Assembly (NCBI GenBank): GCA_040880405.1
Contig: JBBDIM010000142.1
Span: 1-18,693 of the forward strand
DNA length: 18,693 bases
From: JBBDIM01 sp040880405
GTDB taxonomy: Bacteria > Planctomycetota > Planctomycetia > Pirellulales > Pirellulaceae
Direction of reading: 5' to 3'
The translations under genes and the position numbers were made by a program. How positions within the stretch are numbered: the first letter of the stretch is position 1; each line of letters opens with the position of its first letter. Under the pieces are notes generated by a model. That model saw nothing but the letters and a program-made list of their open reading frames with translations. It ran no database searches and was not told where the DNA came from. Shown one piece after another: positions 1 through 7,657 of the stretch.

Positions 1-67
1 AGGCAGGGGTTTGCTCCCCACGGCGTGGGACTTCTAGCTTGAGTTTTCCCGGAGGAAGCGTTTCCCC

Positions 68-817
68 ATGGCAGAGCGTACTGATGCTCCGATGATTGAA
101 GCGGATCGGTTGTCGAAGTTCTATGGAATCTTCGCCGCCTCGCGTGATGTTTCCTTTAAGATCTATCGTGGTGAGATCGTCGCCTTCCTTGGCCCCAACG
201 GGGCGGGAAAGAGCACCACCATGAAACTCCTCACCGGCTATCTTGCCCCTAGTGAAGGAGTGGCCCGGATCGCCGGCCACAACATGATGTCCGACCGGTT
301 GGCTGGCTCGGCGATGCTGGGGTACCTGCCGGAAAACGGCCCCCTCTACCCCGACTCCACACCATGGAGCCTGCTCTGGTTCATCGGCGAGGCCCGGGGG
401 ATGTCGCCCGAGCGGCGAAAAAAACGGATCACCGACGTGGTCGATCTGTGCAACCTAGATACGGTGCTCAACAAGCCGATCAGCAAACTCTCCAAGGGTT
501 ACCGGCAGCGGGTCGGGATGGCCCAGGCCATTTTGCACGAGCCGGAAGTCCTGATCCTGGACGAACCGACCTCGGGGCTCGACCCCAACCAGATCCGCGG
601 CGTCCGCGACATGATCCGCCGCCTGGGTGAGGAGAAGACCATTCTGCTGTCGACTCATATTTTCCAGGAGGTCCATGCGTTGGCCACTCGGGTGATCGTC
701 ATCAACGAGAGCCAGGTGATTTACGACGGGGCGGTCGACGCAATGACCAAACCGGGCGAATCGCTGGAAGAGGCCTTCTACCGGATGACCAAGGGAGCCA
801 GCGCAGTCACGAGTTGA
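68..817 (+). CDS. ABC transporter ATP-binding protein, GldA-like
   Basis: This is the cytoplasmic nucleotide-binding subunit of an ABC-2 type exporter; it hydrolyses ATP to drive the membrane partner encoded next. All core motifs are visible in its 249 residues: Walker A GPNGAGKST (42-50), signature LSKGYRQRV (141-149), Walker B VLILDEP (161-167, Glu166 catalytic), D-loop SGLDP (169-173) and the switch His197. Where most ABC ATPases have the Q-loop glutamine, the sequence reads GYLPEN (85-90), the variant I associate with the GldA/gliding-type branch. The ATG at 68 follows GGAGGA at 51-56; a second in-frame Met at residue 9 is possible. It heads a same-strand unit with the GldF/GldG fusion (106 bp downstream) and the DUF4340 gene. 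The cargo cannot be told from sequence. Family assignment is firm; the GldA-like label rests on the neighbours and the Q-loop region. Confidence 0.95.
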   Translation: MAERTDAPMIEADRLSKFYGIFAASRDVSFKIYRGEIVAFLGPNGAGKSTTMKLLTGYLAPSEGVARIAGHNMMSDRLAGSAMLGYLPENGPLYPDSTPWSLLWFIGEARGMSPERRKKRITDVVDLCNLDTVLNKPISKLSKGYRQRVGMAQAILHEPEVLILDEPTSGLDPNQIRGVRDMIRRLGEEKTILLSTHIFQEVHALATRVIVINESQVIYDGAVDAMTKPGESLEEAFYRMTKGASAVTS

Positions 818-923
818 TCGCCGAGTAGGCCATCGCCGCTCGACGCCGATCCCGTGTTCCGTTTGACTCTCCTGGTTTTCAGCCCCTACGAAATTCCTCC
901 ATTCATTTCGGAAGTAGTTAGTT

Positions 924-3821
924 ATGGCCGTCGATTTTTATATTTCCTTAGGCATTCTCGCGGTATTCAATTTACTGTTCGCGCTCGCCTTTATGCTGGT
1001 CATGATTCCGCTCTGCATGGCCAAGACCGCCTCGTACGCGGTGATGAAACGAAACTTCAAGTCGTACTTCAGTAACCCAACCGGGTACGTCTTTTTGGCG
1101 ATCTTCGTGTTATTAACTTCGATGGCCGCCTTCTGGCCGCACGAGTTTTTCAACGCGAACCTAGCCAACTTGAATCAGCTTAATGGTCAAATCACGCTGA
1201 TCATGCTGCTGTTCATCCCGGCGATTACGATGGGCCTCTGGGCCGATGAAAAGCGGCTCGGAACTGACGAACTGCTGCTCACCTTACCAGCCACCGACTT
1301 TGATATCGTGATCGGCAAGTACATCGCCGCGGTCTCGGTGTTTACGGTTTCGCTGTTGTTTTCGCAAATCTGCAATTTTCTGGTTCTCTCGGCGCTGTCG
1401 CAAGGTTCGCTGGACGTGGGGATGTTCCTTACCACCTACGTCGGCTACTGGTTTATTGGTCTAGCGATGATCGCCTTGGGAATGGTTGCCTCATTCCTGA
1501 CAAACAACCTGACCCTGGCGTTCGTGCTGGGGATTGTGATCAATTCCCCCTTTGTGCTTCTGCAATACTCGGACATGTTTGTGACCGGCGCCCAGTCGGT
1601 TAGTTTCTTCTCCGAGGCGAGCATGGGCCGCCAGTTCACCGATTTCGGCAGCGGGGTGATTAGTCTGTCGTCCCTCACCTACTTCCTGGTGATGACCCTC
1701 GTGGGGATCTACCTCAGCATGGTCCTGATTGGGCGGCGACATTGGCTCGGTGGTCGCGATGGTGAGTCGCGGCTAGGTCACTATTTGCTGCGGTCCGCCT
1801 GCCTGCTGGTGATCGCCATTAGCGGGACGCTGATCTTCGTGATGCACGACGTTCGCTGGGACTTCACCGCCAACCACACCAGCTCGCTGTTGCCCGAAAC
1901 CAGGCAACTATTGCGGGAGTTGGAGACTGAGGAGCCGATCCGGATCGAGGCCTTTGTCAGCGCCAACGTGCCGGAATCACACGCCCAAACCAAGCTCGAT
2001 TTGCTCAACTACCTGAACGAGTTCCGCGGCTTGGGTGGTTCCCGTGTGCTGGTCACCATTCACGAAGGGGTCGACTCCTTCAGCGAAACGGCCGATATTG
2101 CCCGCGAAAAATACGGGATCGAGCCCCGGCAAATGGTCTCGCAGTCACGAGGTTCGTTTAAGCAAGAGGACGTCATTCTGGGTGCCGCCATCCAGCGTGG
2201 ACTGGACCGCGTCGTGATTCCCTTCTTCGATAACGGGATTCCAGTCGAGTACGAGCTGATCCGCTCCATCGGCACGGTCACAGCCCAGAAGAAAAATCGC
2301 CTGGGTGTGCTCAATACCGACGCCAAACTGTTTGGCGGAGTCGAACAAGGCATGATGGGTGGCTTCCAGCAAATCCCACGTCAGATCATCTTGGACGAAC
2401 TGGAAAAGTTCTACGAAGTGATCGAAGTCGATCCGAGCGAGACGATCGCTCCCGGCGACTATGATGTGCTGCTGGCCGTCCAACCTTCGAGCCTCACTCC
2501 TCCGCAACTGGAAAACCTGATCACCGCGATCCGCAGTGGCATCCCCACCGCCCTCTGCGACGACCCCATGCCGGTCGGCCTGAATCAGGCCCCGCCGATC
2601 AGCCAAAACAAGCGGAGCCCACAACAGATGATGGGACAAGGTGCCCCGCCACAGGCGAAGGGTGATATCCGTCAGCTTTGGAATCTACTGGGCGTGCAAA
2701 TGGTGGGGGAAAAGCTTCCCACCAATCCCAACTTCAACGCCCTGATTGTCTGGCAGGATTACAACCCGGAGCGGCGGTTCGAAGGGCTCGGCAATGTGAC
2801 GCCGGAGTGGGTCTTTATCGACCGCAACCTACCGGGGGCTCGGGCCGCTGACCAACCGCTGCCGATCAATCAAGAAGTTGCCCTGACCAAAGACCTGCAG
2901 CAGATGCTGTTTCTGTTCCCCGGCGGGCTCGTGAAGCAATCGGACTTTCCTAAATCGCTAAACTATACACCACTGATTTCCACGGCGACTCAGCCGCAGA
3001 TGATCGGTACCGTCTCATTGGACGAGTTAACCCGGGCATTCAGCGGCCCCCAAATGCAGCAACCACGCCGGCAATTCGCTCCGCTGGATCAAGGCCGAGT
3101 GGAACCTTACGTGTTGGCGGCCTTGATTAATGGGACGCTGGAAGAGGGTGGCGGCGACATTAACGTGGCAATGGTCGGCGATATCGACCTGCTGCACAAC
3201 GACTTCGTGCAATTGCGAGCCCAGAATATCGATGGCGTGCCGCTGGAAATCGACAACACCAACTTCCTGCTCAACCTGCTCGACCACTTGGCGGGCGAAC
3301 CGCGGTTCATCCCCATCCGCAGCCGCAGTGCGCCGTTGGCTCGGTTATCGCTGATGGATGAGATTACCAAAATGTCGCGGCAACGCTCAACTCAGTTGAT
3401 CGAAGACGCCACCGCCCGCGCCAAAACCGTGGAGGAGGAATTGCAGGACGAGCTGCAAGCCCCGATCGACGAGCTCAACAAAAAGCTGGCCCAACTCCAG
3501 GAGCGAGGCCGCACCGGACAGGATATCAGCGAGCAGGATATCCAAGAATTCCAGCAACGCAACTTGGAGCTAAACCAACGCCGGACCGCCGTTCAAAAAC
3601 GGATGGAAGTGGCGCGGGAAAAACTCCAAGCGGAATTCAAGCAAGAGCAGGAACGGATCACGCGCGACCTAAATCGCGAGGTCCTCTACCGCCAAAACCA
3701 AGTGAAGATGCTGGCCGTCGCCCTCCCTCCGATTCCACCCATCTTGATTGGGATCATTGTGTTTGTGATTCGTCGGCTGAAAGAGCGCGAAGGCCTCTCG
3801 AAGGATCGGATCGTCAAGTAA
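924..3821 (+). CDS. Fused ABC-2 permease / GldG-like auxiliary protein
   Basis: This 965-residue membrane protein joins two parts that are separate genes (gldF and gldG) in gliding Bacteroidetes. Residues 1-275 form an ABC-2 permease: hydrophobic helices near 8-32, 53-70, 90-106, 132-158, 170-193, 196-214 and 250-271, with the loop DEKRLGTDELLLTLPATD (108-125) typical of the family. A further helix (about 289-307) leads into RWDFTANHTSSLLPET (311-326), the usual opening of GldG-type domains, then a large periplasmic domain (about 335-810). Residues 812-928 are a Glu/Gln/Arg-rich predicted coiled coil, followed by a final helix at 929-949 and a basic tail. The start at 924 has GGAAG 9 nt upstream. 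Later Mets (residues 32 and 41) would remove an extra N-terminal helix but lack a ribosome site. It should form the membrane channel for the upstream ATPase. Its substrate is unknown. Confidence 0.9.
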   Translation: MAVDFYISLGILAVFNLLFALAFMLVMIPLCMAKTASYAVMKRNFKSYFSNPTGYVFLAIFVLLTSMAAFWPHEFFNANLANLNQLNGQITLIMLLFIPAITMGLWADEKRLGTDELLLTLPATDFDIVIGKYIAAVSVFTVSLLFSQICNFLVLSALSQGSLDVGMFLTTYVGYWFIGLAMIALGMVASFLTNNLTLAFVLGIVINSPFVLLQYSDMFVTGAQSVSFFSEASMGRQFTDFGSGVISLSSLTYFLVMTLVGIYLSMVLIGRRHWLGGRDGESRLGHYLLRSACLLVIAISGTLIFVMHDVRWDFTANHTSSLLPETRQLLRELETEEPIRIEAFVSANVPESHAQTKLDLLNYLNEFRGLGGSRVLVTIHEGVDSFSETADIAREKYGIEPRQMVSQSRGSFKQEDVILGAAIQRGLDRVVIPFFDNGIPVEYELIRSIGTVTAQKKNRLGVLNTDAKLFGGVEQGMMGGFQQIPRQIILDELEKFYEVIEVDPSETIAPGDYDVLLAVQPSSLTPPQLENLITAIRSGIPTALCDDPMPVGLNQAPPISQNKRSPQQMMGQGAPPQAKGDIRQLWNLLGVQMVGEKLPTNPNFNALIVWQDYNPERRFEGLGNVTPEWVFIDRNLPGARAADQPLPINQEVALTKDLQQMLFLFPGGLVKQSDFPKSLNYTPLISTATQPQMIGTVSLDELTRAFSGPQMQQPRRQFAPLDQGRVEPYVLAALINGTLEEGGGDINVAMVGDIDLLHNDFVQLRAQNIDGVPLEIDNTNFLLNLLDHLAGEPRFIPIRSRSAPLARLSLMDEITKMSRQRSTQLIEDATARAKTVEEELQDELQAPIDELNKKLAQLQERGRTGQDISEQDIQEFQQRNLELNQRRTAVQKRMEVAREKLQAEFKQEQERITRDLNREVLYRQNQVKMLAVALPPIPPILIGIIVFVIRRLKEREGLSKDRIVK

Positions 3822-3892
3822 GCGATCCGCTGAGATACCGCAAAAGCCCCTTTCGCCTGATTAAATGAATCCATCATTGGAAAGCCGATATC

Positions 3893-5641
3893 ATGAGTGA
3901 AATGATCAAAACCGTGCTGTTTCTAGGGGTCGCCTCGGCCCTGGCCATTGGCGCTGTCTTGTCACGACCGCAAAACCCGGTCCGCTCGCTCGACGAACGA
4001 GTCGGCCAGCCGCTGTTCGAGGCGTTCACCGATCCGCTCCAGGCCGCCTCGATGCGGATTACCCGCTACGACCCGGCCACCCTGGAGGTCGTTCCATTTG
4101 AAGTGACCCAAACCTCCAAGGGCTGGGTCATCGAAACCAAGGATGGCTACCCGGCCAATGCCACAGAGCAAATGGCCAGCGCCGCCAACAACCTGATCGA
4201 CCTGAATATCCTGGATATCGTCTCCGATACGGCCAGTCAACACGCCGAATTCGGCGTGATCGAGCCGAACCCCGATACGCTTTCCGCGTCCGATATCGGG
4301 GTGGGCAAGATGGTGGTCATTCGGGACGACAAGAAAAAAGTGCTGGCTAATCTCATCATCGGCGTAGCCGATAGCGACAAGCCGGAAAACTGCTACGTCC
4401 GCATCCCAGGCCAAGACCCAGTCTACCTGGTGACCCTCGATCCGGAGGTTTTCACCACCGATTTCACCACCTGGATCGACCGCGACCTCCTGCAAATCAA
4501 TCCGTTCGACGTGACTAGTTTTCGCATCCGCGATTACGAATCTCGCGTCACGCAGCAAGGCACGGTATCCGCTACGCCAAGGATGGATGTGATCCTTGGC
4601 ATTGATGAAGAGCTGAACCAGTGGAGCCTGCTCAACCTGCAGGAAGCGGTCCAGGGTGGTCGCTTGGAAGAGACCCAGCTTGCCTCGACCGAGAAGCTAA
4701 ATACGCAGCGGCTGGACGACCTACGTTCCGCCCTCGACCAACTGACCATCACCGGTGTGTTGGCCAAACCCGTGGCCTTAGCAACCGCTCTGCGAACCAC
4801 CGAAGGGCTCGCCGGCTTGCGGCAGTCCGATCTACCCACCCTCGTCGAGACCGGTTTCCTTCCTGGCAAACCTCCCGGTTCCGACGAGATGGCCCTGATC
4901 GGTACCAATGGGGAACTGGTCATCCAAACGAAGGATGCCATTCGATACCGCCTGCTGTTCGGCTCGCGGGAAGAACTGGAGGATGGCCAGGAAAGCCGCT
5001 ACCTATTTGTCCAGGCCGAGATCGAAACCGCATTAATCCCGGAGCCGGAATTGGTAGAGGTTCCCGAAGTGAAGGAAGGAGACGACGTCGACCTGGAGGC
5101 CCAAGCCAAGGCCCGGGACGACGCCATCAAGGCGAACCAACGAGCTGAGGACCAGTACCGCCAACGGATGAACGCGGCCAAGCGGAAAAAGCTGGAACTG
5201 AACACCCGGTTCGCCGAATGGTACTACCTGATCTCGGAAGAAGACTATCAAAAAATCGCCATCAAGCGGGACCAGTTAGCCACCACCGGCGAAGCGGCCC
5301 CCGCCGCAGGCGAAGGATCTGCCGGCCCTAGCATTCCCGGGCTGAATGGAATGATTCCCGCTTTAGAAGGCCCCCCGAACCGACCCAGCGTTCCGCGGGC
5401 TGAATCGGAAGAGCAGCCCGCGGATCCGCGGTCCGATGACGCCGCCTCCCCAGCACCGGAAACTTCCGCCCCCGCCGAGGAAATGAAAGAGGAGTCGACC
5501 GAAGAAAAATCAACGGCCGACGATACCCCGCCAGCCGAAGACCAACCGGAAGACCCCGCCCCGGCAGAGGAATCTCCCTCGCCGGAACCGGAACCTTCTG
5601 AGGAAGCCGAAACCAGGGAAGAGGAGGACTCGCAGGGGTAA
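3893..5641 (+). CDS. DUF4340 domain protein with acidic Pro/Glu-rich tail
   Basis: This is a 582-residue protein with one N-terminal hydrophobic segment (about 6-24), so it is probably anchored in the membrane with the bulk outside the cytoplasm. The body matches the DUF4340 pattern: a segment around residues 140-215 with IIGVAD, YVRIPG, VYLVTLD, a WIDRDLL motif and FRIRDYE. This family is regularly found directly after GldG-like genes, as here (71 bp after the fusion gene; GGAAAG 8 nt before the ATG). A Lys/Arg/Glu-rich, probably helical stretch lies near 400-445. From about residue 466 to the end the sequence is low-complexity, rich in Pro, Ala and Glu, and probably disordered. It is probably an accessory subunit of the exporter; its molecular role is not established. 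Confidence 0.85.
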   Translation: MSEMIKTVLFLGVASALAIGAVLSRPQNPVRSLDERVGQPLFEAFTDPLQAASMRITRYDPATLEVVPFEVTQTSKGWVIETKDGYPANATEQMASAANNLIDLNILDIVSDTASQHAEFGVIEPNPDTLSASDIGVGKMVVIRDDKKKVLANLIIGVADSDKPENCYVRIPGQDPVYLVTLDPEVFTTDFTTWIDRDLLQINPFDVTSFRIRDYESRVTQQGTVSATPRMDVILGIDEELNQWSLLNLQEAVQGGRLEETQLASTEKLNTQRLDDLRSALDQLTITGVLAKPVALATALRTTEGLAGLRQSDLPTLVETGFLPGKPPGSDEMALIGTNGELVIQTKDAIRYRLLFGSREELEDGQESRYLFVQAEIETALIPEPELVEVPEVKEGDDVDLEAQAKARDDAIKANQRAEDQYRQRMNAAKRKKLELNTRFAEWYYLISEEDYQKIAIKRDQLATTGEAAPAAGEGSAGPSIPGLNGMIPALEGPPNRPSVPRAESEEQPADPRSDDAASPAPETSAPAEEMKEESTEEKSTADDTPPAEDQPEDPAPAEESPSPEPEPSEEAETREEEDSQG

Positions 5642-5695
5642 GTTGTGCCTCAAGCGAGATCCGGAAAATCCCGAGACTAGGGATACAAACTCCAG

Positions 5696-6109
5696 TCACT
5701 CCGCTTCCAATTCAAAGTCGAATTTATTCGCTCCTTGAACAACCTCGGCTGTGAGTTCCGTATTGTCGTTGTAACGCTTCGGGATGAATTGCTCCCGCAG
5801 CGGGATCATGGTGCCAGGATCCGGCCCCGGCATTTGGGCGGTGGGATGATCCCGCTCGGCCCGGATGACGACTTGCTTTTCTCCAGGGGCCACTCGCATC
5901 GTATATCTGCCATCGTCGATCCGCGCCGATTCGGAAGCAAGCCGCGGATTAACGGGGACAAACACGATTTCGCCACCTGTCAAACGCTCTCCATTGAGCG
6001 TAACGGTACCGGAAACGGACGAGCGGGGATCATCGTCTCCACACCCGGTCAAGCCCAACAAAAGCATCAGGATTCCGGCTGTAGTCGGAGTACGAAATTT
6101 CAACTTCAT
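5696..6109 (-). CDS. Small lipoprotein, carboxypeptidase-regulatory-like
   Basis: This is a 137-residue predicted lipoprotein. A hydrophobic signal (about 11-20) ends in the lipobox LTGC with Cys23 as the lipidation site, followed by GDDD. The mature part contains VSGTVTLNGERLTGGEIVFVPVN and later RYTMRVAPGEKQVVIRAE, the pattern of transthyretin/carboxypeptidase-regulatory-like beta-sandwich domains common in planctomycete lipoproteins. The ATG at 6109 is preceded by AGGAG with 9-nt spacing. It lies 48 bp downstream of the DUF1559 pseudopilin on the same strand, a pairing that recurs in planctomycete genomes, so the two are probably cotranscribed. The domain suggests a structural or adhesive role at the cell envelope; no enzyme residues are seen. 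Confidence 0.85.
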   Translation of the reverse strand: MKLKFRTPTTAGILMLLLGLTGCGDDDPRSSVSGTVTLNGERLTGGEIVFVPVNPRLASESARIDDGRYTMRVAPGEKQVVIRAERDHPTAQMPGPDPGTMIPLREQFIPKRYNDNTELTAEVVQGANKFDFELEAE

Positions 6110-6157
6110 GCGTGTAAACTCCTGTTATGAATCGTCCGGGGGTTCAATTTTCCGAGG

Positions 6158-7072
6158 TTACCACTCACCAATCGTCTGTCCTGAATCGCGGTCACCCAGG
6201 CTTTGCCAAGCGAAGACATCGATCGTCTCACCGGCGAATCGAACCGAACCATCGCATAACCCGACCATAACACCCCCGGGGTGCATGCTCCGCGCGCTGA
6301 CGACATGGTCTCCACCACTGGCGCACGGTAGGTGTGGGCGCTTGTCGATACACCATCCGGCCGGCCGATCACCCACGCTGGTGCTCGGTGGATGGAAGCT
6401 GCTGAAAAAGCAACCGCCACCATCACTGTTGTAGTATCGGCCGCGGACGTCGTGGTTGGAGGTGTCGAGATTGACCAGCACTTCGCTGAATAGGAGTGTG
6501 TTGCTGGTCCCGTCGATCAAGCTCGCCATCCGAATTTTCGAATGCGGGTAAAACACCCCGTTGAGGTTGTCGCCCACTTCCACAACGGCGTTGCCGGTCC
6601 CGGCCCCGGTGTATGGGGTGGATCCGGCGTTGCCCACGTAGTTGCCGTGAAAACCTTGCTGTAACTTCGCGCCGAATGCCGGATCGGAGGGGCAAAGCGA
6701 TGTGGTAACCACCGTATTGATAATTGCATCCGACCACCCGCCGCAGCAGACGTGGTTCCAGACGCCGAAATCCATCTGGTCGTAAAGGTTCCCCTGCTCA
6801 ATGAACGGTAGAAACTGTGGAAACCAGGTAATCCGCGGCTGCGCCGAATTGACCCCCGCTGGAAACTGTCGGTAGGTGTCATGGTAGTTATGCATCCCCA
6901 ACGAAAACTGTTTCAGATTACTGGAACAATTCATCCGCCGAGCCGCTTCCCGGGCCTGTTGCACCGCCGGCAAAAGCAAGGCGACCAACACGCCAATGAT
7001 GGCAATCACCACCAATAATTCCACGAGCGTAAATCCTCGTCGATTTCGACGAGTAAACCAAAGAGACGACAT
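6158..7072 (-). CDS. DUF1559 pseudopilin-like protein
   Basis: This is a 304-residue member of the planctomycete DUF1559 family. The N-terminus has the type IV/type II pilin methylation motif RRGFTLVELLVV: cleavage is expected after Gly13, with Phe14 as the first mature residue and Glu18 at +5, followed by a hydrophobic helix to about residue 36. Then come the family sequences AREAARRMNCSSNLKQ and YHDTYRQFPAG. Near the C-terminus H-PGGVMVGLC-DG fits the H-x9-DG motif, and the protein ends soon after WQSLGDRDSG. The frame stays open far upstream, but the ATG at 7072 is clearly right: it gives the canonical pilin N-terminus and has GGAG 7 nt upstream. Probable role: pilin-like surface or secretion component. 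Which of the many paralogues it is cannot be told. Confidence 0.95.
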   Translation of the reverse strand: MSSLWFTRRNRRGFTLVELLVVIAIIGVLVALLLPAVQQAREAARRMNCSSNLKQFSLGMHNYHDTYRQFPAGVNSAQPRITWFPQFLPFIEQGNLYDQMDFGVWNHVCCGGWSDAIINTVVTTSLCPSDPAFGAKLQQGFHGNYVGNAGSTPYTGAGTGNAVVEVGDNLNGVFYPHSKIRMASLIDGTSNTLLFSEVLVNLDTSNHDVRGRYYNSDGGGCFFSSFHPPSTSVGDRPAGWCIDKRPHLPCASGGDHVVSARSMHPGGVMVGLCDGSVRFAGETIDVFAWQSLGDRDSGQTIGEW

Positions 7073-7079
7073 GACAAAA

Positions 7080-7083
7080 CTCC
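7080..7083 (-). promoter_or_regulatory. Ribosome binding site of DUF1559 gene
   Basis: GGAG on the minus strand, 7 nt before the ATG at 7072. It settles the start within a frame that is open for about 400 bp further upstream. Confidence 0.75.
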
Positions 7084-7186
7084 ATCTAAAATGGGACAAG
7101 AAGTAGGGATTGAATAGACCGGGACAAGAGCGAGAACCTGCCCCTAGCGAAGGGGAAAGTGGGGCGACAAATAGGGGCGTCACTTC

Positions 7187-7200
7187 CTGGCAATTGCCAG
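7187..7200. repeat. Perfect 14-bp palindrome in divergent spacer
   Basis: CTGGCAATTGCCAG equals its own reverse complement. It lies 115 bp upstream of the pseudopilin start and could be a binding site for a dimeric regulator. No regulator gene is nearby, so the function is inference only. Confidence 0.4.
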
Positions 7201-7642
7201 CGGGCCGGATTGGCCGGTAAGAGGAATAATTGAAGATTAGTGATTTCCCAAGACAAAGTCTAGATAAAAAATCATTTTGGAAACAAAATCGACCTGAATT
7301 GCGACCCCAGAATCCCCGCTTAATTCCAAAACATTCCTCACAAACCATGAGATTGTGCCCAATCTGCCAACGCAAGCAGGCAGGGGGATTCGTCAGGGGA
7401 AGGCGGCACCCCCTGTCAGCAAGGCATGCAAGCCGCAGTTGAACACGAGGTGATCTCGCTAAAGCTATCCCCACAGACCACACGAGAGATGGGAATTAAC
7501 CTCCCCGAATCGCCGCAAGAATTCTCAACACCTATATTATCGCATTTTACTATCCGTCCTGCTCGCCCTTCATAATTCATTTCAACTCGTCATTTCAATC
7601 AGCTATGGTTGAGTGGACCTCATTTGCACCTCTTGCCCCGCC

Positions 7643-7646
7643 GGAG
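7643..7646 (+). promoter_or_regulatory. Ribosome binding site of PhoD-like gene
   Basis: GGAG 11 nt before the ATG at 7658. Together with the signal peptide that begins at this ATG, it favours 7658 over the in-frame GTG at 7613. Confidence 0.5.
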
Positions 7647-7657
7647 ACTCCATTATC

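Larger units (their letters stand above)
7073..7657. other. Divergent intergenic region, 585 bp
   Basis: No convincing gene lies between the pseudopilin and the phosphatase; readable frames here are extensions of those genes upstream of their likely starts. It should hold promoters for both directions. Visible structure: a direct repeat GGGACAAGA at 7093-7101 and 7121-7129; a small hairpin CCCCT/AGGGG at 7142-7156; a perfect 14-bp palindrome CTGGCAATTGCCAG at 7187-7200; an AT-rich core at about 7215-7330 suited to the minus-strand promoter; and AT-rich sequence at 7525-7560 suited to the plus-strand promoter. No -35/-10 pair is good enough to call. Confidence 0.6.

Noticed and set aside
17..29. 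Small hairpin CCCAC/GTGGG before the ABC gene
   Set aside because: Only a 5-bp stem without a T-run; too weak to call a terminator, and the preceding gene is outside the window.
5642..5695. Hairpin ATCCC/GGGAT between the DUF4340 gene and the lipoprotein gene
   Set aside because: Only a 5-bp stem with a 7-nt loop and no T-run; not enough to call termination.
7073..7483. N-terminal extension of the pseudopilin frame by 137 codons
   Set aside because: It would bury the pilin-type N-terminus; the ATG at 7072 has its own ribosome site and gives the normal family start.
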